The position numbers were made by a program, and so were the translations under genes. The notes under the pieces were generated by a model. It worked only from the letters and a program-made list of their open reading frames with translations. It searched no databases and was not told the DNA's origin. Below, in pieces: positions 62,231-64,000 of a stretch of DNA of 64,000 nt (within the stretch, counting starts at the first letter, position 1; the number at the start of each line of letters is the position of its first letter). Source of the stretch: Methanocaldococcus vulcanius M7 (lineage in GTDB: Archaea > AGJL01 > Methanococci > Methanococcales > Methanocaldococcaceae); contig NC_013407.1 in the NCBI RefSeq assembly GCF_000024625.1, forward strand, positions 496,001-560,000, written 5' to 3'.

Positions 62231-64000
62231 ATGGAGATGCCAAAGGACTATAATATAGAAGTCGAAAAACAGATACAGAAAAAATGGGAAGAAAGTAAAA
62301 TCTATAAGTTTGATGAAGAGAGTAATAAACCACCTTATATTATAGATACCCCACCACCATATCCAACTGGGAGATTACACTTAGGACATGCGTTAAATTG
62401 GACTTATATAGATATAATAGCAAGATACAAGAGAATGAAGGGTTTTAACGTTTTATTTCCACAGGGCTGGGATTGTCATGGATTGCCAACAGAGGTTAAA
62501 GTTGAAGAGATACACGGCATAACAAAATCAGATGTTGATAGGCATAAATTTAGAGAGTTGTGTATTGAATTAACAAAGGAAAACATCGAAAAAATGAGAA
62601 GACAGATGAAATCCTTGGGAATTTCTATTGATTGGGATAGAGAGTATATAACAATGACTCCTGACTATATTAAAAAATCCCAAACTGCCTTTGTTAGAAT
62701 GTATAAAGATGGATTAATTTATAGAGGTAAGTTTCCAGTAAATTGGTGTCCAAGATGTCAGACAGCAATTGCCTTTGCAGAAGTTGAGTATAAAGAAAGA
62801 GAAAGCAAATTAAACTATATAAAATTTCCAGCAGTTGATGGAAACGGATATTTATTGATAGCTACAACAAGACCTGAACTTATGGCGGCATGTGTTGCTA
62901 TATTAGTTCATCCAGAGGATGAGAGATATAAGCATTTAATCGAAAAAGAGTTTATAGTTCCATTGTTTGGGCATAAGGTTAAGTTGTTAGCTGATGAGGA
63001 TGTAGAGAAGGAGTTTGGAACTGGAGCGGTTATGGTTTGTACATTTGGGGATAAGACAGACGTTTTATGGGTTAATAGGCATAAATTGGAGATTAAGAAG
63101 GCAATTGATGAGAAAGGAAAATTAACAGAAATAGCTGGAAAATATAAAGGGCTAAAAACAGAGGAAGCAAGAAAGAAGATTATTGATGACTTAAAGAAAG
63201 AGGGTTATTTAGTTAAGCAAGAACCAATAAAACAGAATGTTGGTGTTTGTTGGAGATGTAAAACACCAATTGAAATTATTGTTACTGAGCAGTGGTTCGT
63301 TAATGTTAGAAAGCTAATTCCAAAGGTTAGAGAGGTAGCTGATGAAATTAAATGGGTTCCAGAGCACATGAAAATTAGATTGCTGAATTGGATTAAAGAT
63401 ATGGATTGGGATTGGGTTATAAGTAGGCAGAGAATCTTTGCTACACCAATTCCAGTTTGGTACTGTAAAAAATGTGGAAATGTAGTTGTTGCTAAGGAAG
63501 AGGATCTACCAGTGGATCCAACAAAAACAAGTTATGTTTGTGATAAGTGTGGCAGTAAGGACTTAATCCCAGAAACAGATGTTTTGGATACATGGATGGA
63601 CTCTTCAATAACACCGATGGTTATAACAAAGTGGTTGGATGATGATAAATTCTTTGAAAAGCATTATCCAGTCCAATTAAGACCACAAGGGCATGACATA
63701 ATTAGAACTTGGGCATTCTATACAATAATTAAATCAGTAGCTTTAACCAATAAAAAGCCATGGGAAGAGATCGTTATAAACGGAATGGTGTTTGGAGAAG
63801 ATGGGCATAAGATGAGTAAGAGTAGGGGAAATGTTGTAGAGCCAGATGAAATTATATCTAAGTATGGAGCAGATGCTTTACGACTGTGGGCAAGCAACAG
63901 CGTTGTTGGGGATGACGTCCAATTCTTATGGAAGGAAATTGATTATGCTTACAGATTTTTGAGAAAGTTCTGGAATGCTTGTAGATTTGCTAAGATGCAC
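62231..64000 (+). CDS. valS: Valyl-tRNA synthetase (C-terminus outside window)
   Basis: 590 residues are visible of roughly 880. HIGH motif in [17 protein letters not shown] near residue 40, editing-domain segment [25 protein letters not shown] motif in [17 protein letters not shown] near 530-545, and zinc-knuckle pairs CPRC, CWRC and CKKC...CDKC. Joins valine to tRNA-Val. GGTGAGTTCATC precedes ATG 62231; an ATG two codons on is possible. It marks the host side of the right boundary. Confidence 0.95.
   Translation, partial: MEMPKDYNIEVEKQIQKKWEESKIYKFDEESNKPPYIIDTPPPYPTGRLHLGHALNWTYIDIIARYKRMKGFNVLFPQGWDCHGLPTEVKVEEIHGITKSDVDRHKFRELCIELTKENIEKMRRQMKSLGISIDWDREYITMTPDYIKKSQTAFVRMYKDGLIYRGKFPVNWCPRCQTAIAFAEVEYKERESKLNYIKFPAVDGNGYLLIATTRPELMAACVAILVHPEDERYKHLIEKEFIVPLFGHKVKLLADEDVEKEFGTGAVMVCTFGDKTDVLWVNRHKLEIKKAIDEKGKLTEIAGKYKGLKTEEARKKIIDDLKKEGYLVKQEPIKQNVGVCWRCKTPIEIIVTEQWFVNVRKLIPKVREVADEIKWVPEHMKIRLLNWIKDMDWDWVISRQRIFATPIPVWYCKKCGNVVVAKEEDLPVDPTKTSYVCDKCGSKDLIPETDVLDTWMDSSITPMVITKWLDDDKFFEKHYPVQLRPQGHDIIRTWAFYTIIKSVALTNKKPWEEIVINGMVFGEDGHKMSKSRGNVVEPDEIISKYGADALRLWASNSVVGDDVQFLWKEIDYAYRFLRKFWNACRFAKMH

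Overview
The window is AT-rich archaeal DNA and most likely comes from Methanocaldococcus, a hyperthermophilic methanogen. The genus is inferred from remembered family resemblance; no search was run. The chromosomal genes read like M. jannaschii proteins: (R)-citramalate synthase, SelB, CfbA, methanogenesis marker proteins 2 and 6, gamma-prefoldin, archaeal SMC, and the HMG-CoA synthase/thiolase/DUF35 trio. Ribosome-binding sites are mostly GGTGA or GAGGTG a few bases before ATG, and these decided many starts.

Layout. Positions 1-31832 are host chromosome: an energy-converting hydrogenase/antiporter subunit (cut by the edge), canonical prefoldin alpha, an orphan CheR, cimA, a Get3/ArsA ATPase, DUF116, cfbA, nadC, rnp2-selB, hjc with methanogenesis marker 6, a CBS protein, gamma-prefoldin, a leftward hemB cluster, pgk, methanogenesis marker 2, smc, a CooC-like ATPase, a mevalonate-entry cluster, and a leftward ribosomal group (eS1, uS2, eL15). 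A tRNA-Ser(GCT) gene follows. Its last 54 bases recur at 61973-62026, and host sequence resumes with valS, cut by the right edge.

Between the two copies lies an apparently complete provirus of about 30.1 kb of a head-tailed virus. It has terminase, a portal-MuF fusion, a prohead protease, scaffold, HK97-type capsid, tail tube, tape measure and baseplate/adhesin genes, and no sheath gene, so a siphovirus shape is likely. I recall a head-tailed virus, MFTV1, described from M. fervens; this may be that virus or a relative, but I cannot check. The late genes form two units that meet tail to tail at 37155-37158. They share an 18-base palindromic sequence at their promoters (32872-32895 and 49509-49528). 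Leftward early genes (49588-52639) include two DNA-binding candidates, one of them a histone resembling M. jannaschii MJ1647. An accessory block (52987-56539) carries a RelBE-like pair, a DUF6978/DUF1828-type pair, a membrane-anchored CAP-domain protein and a winged-helix regulator. Rightward genes (56725-61815) encode an AAA+ replication protein, small proteins and the integrase.

The most interesting non-coding signals are all in the provirus. Three copies of one promoter-operator (P1 at 52830-52872, P2 at 56661-56705, P3 at 60055-60098) control three early units; P1 and P2 share 33 identical bases in opposite orientation. The P1 leader holds a GC-rich nested hairpin with an alternative fold. 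About ten AGCGAC(C/T) iterons lie in the 638-base gap after the AAA+ gene and look like a replication origin. Three late gene contexts also contain possible +1 frameshift sites.
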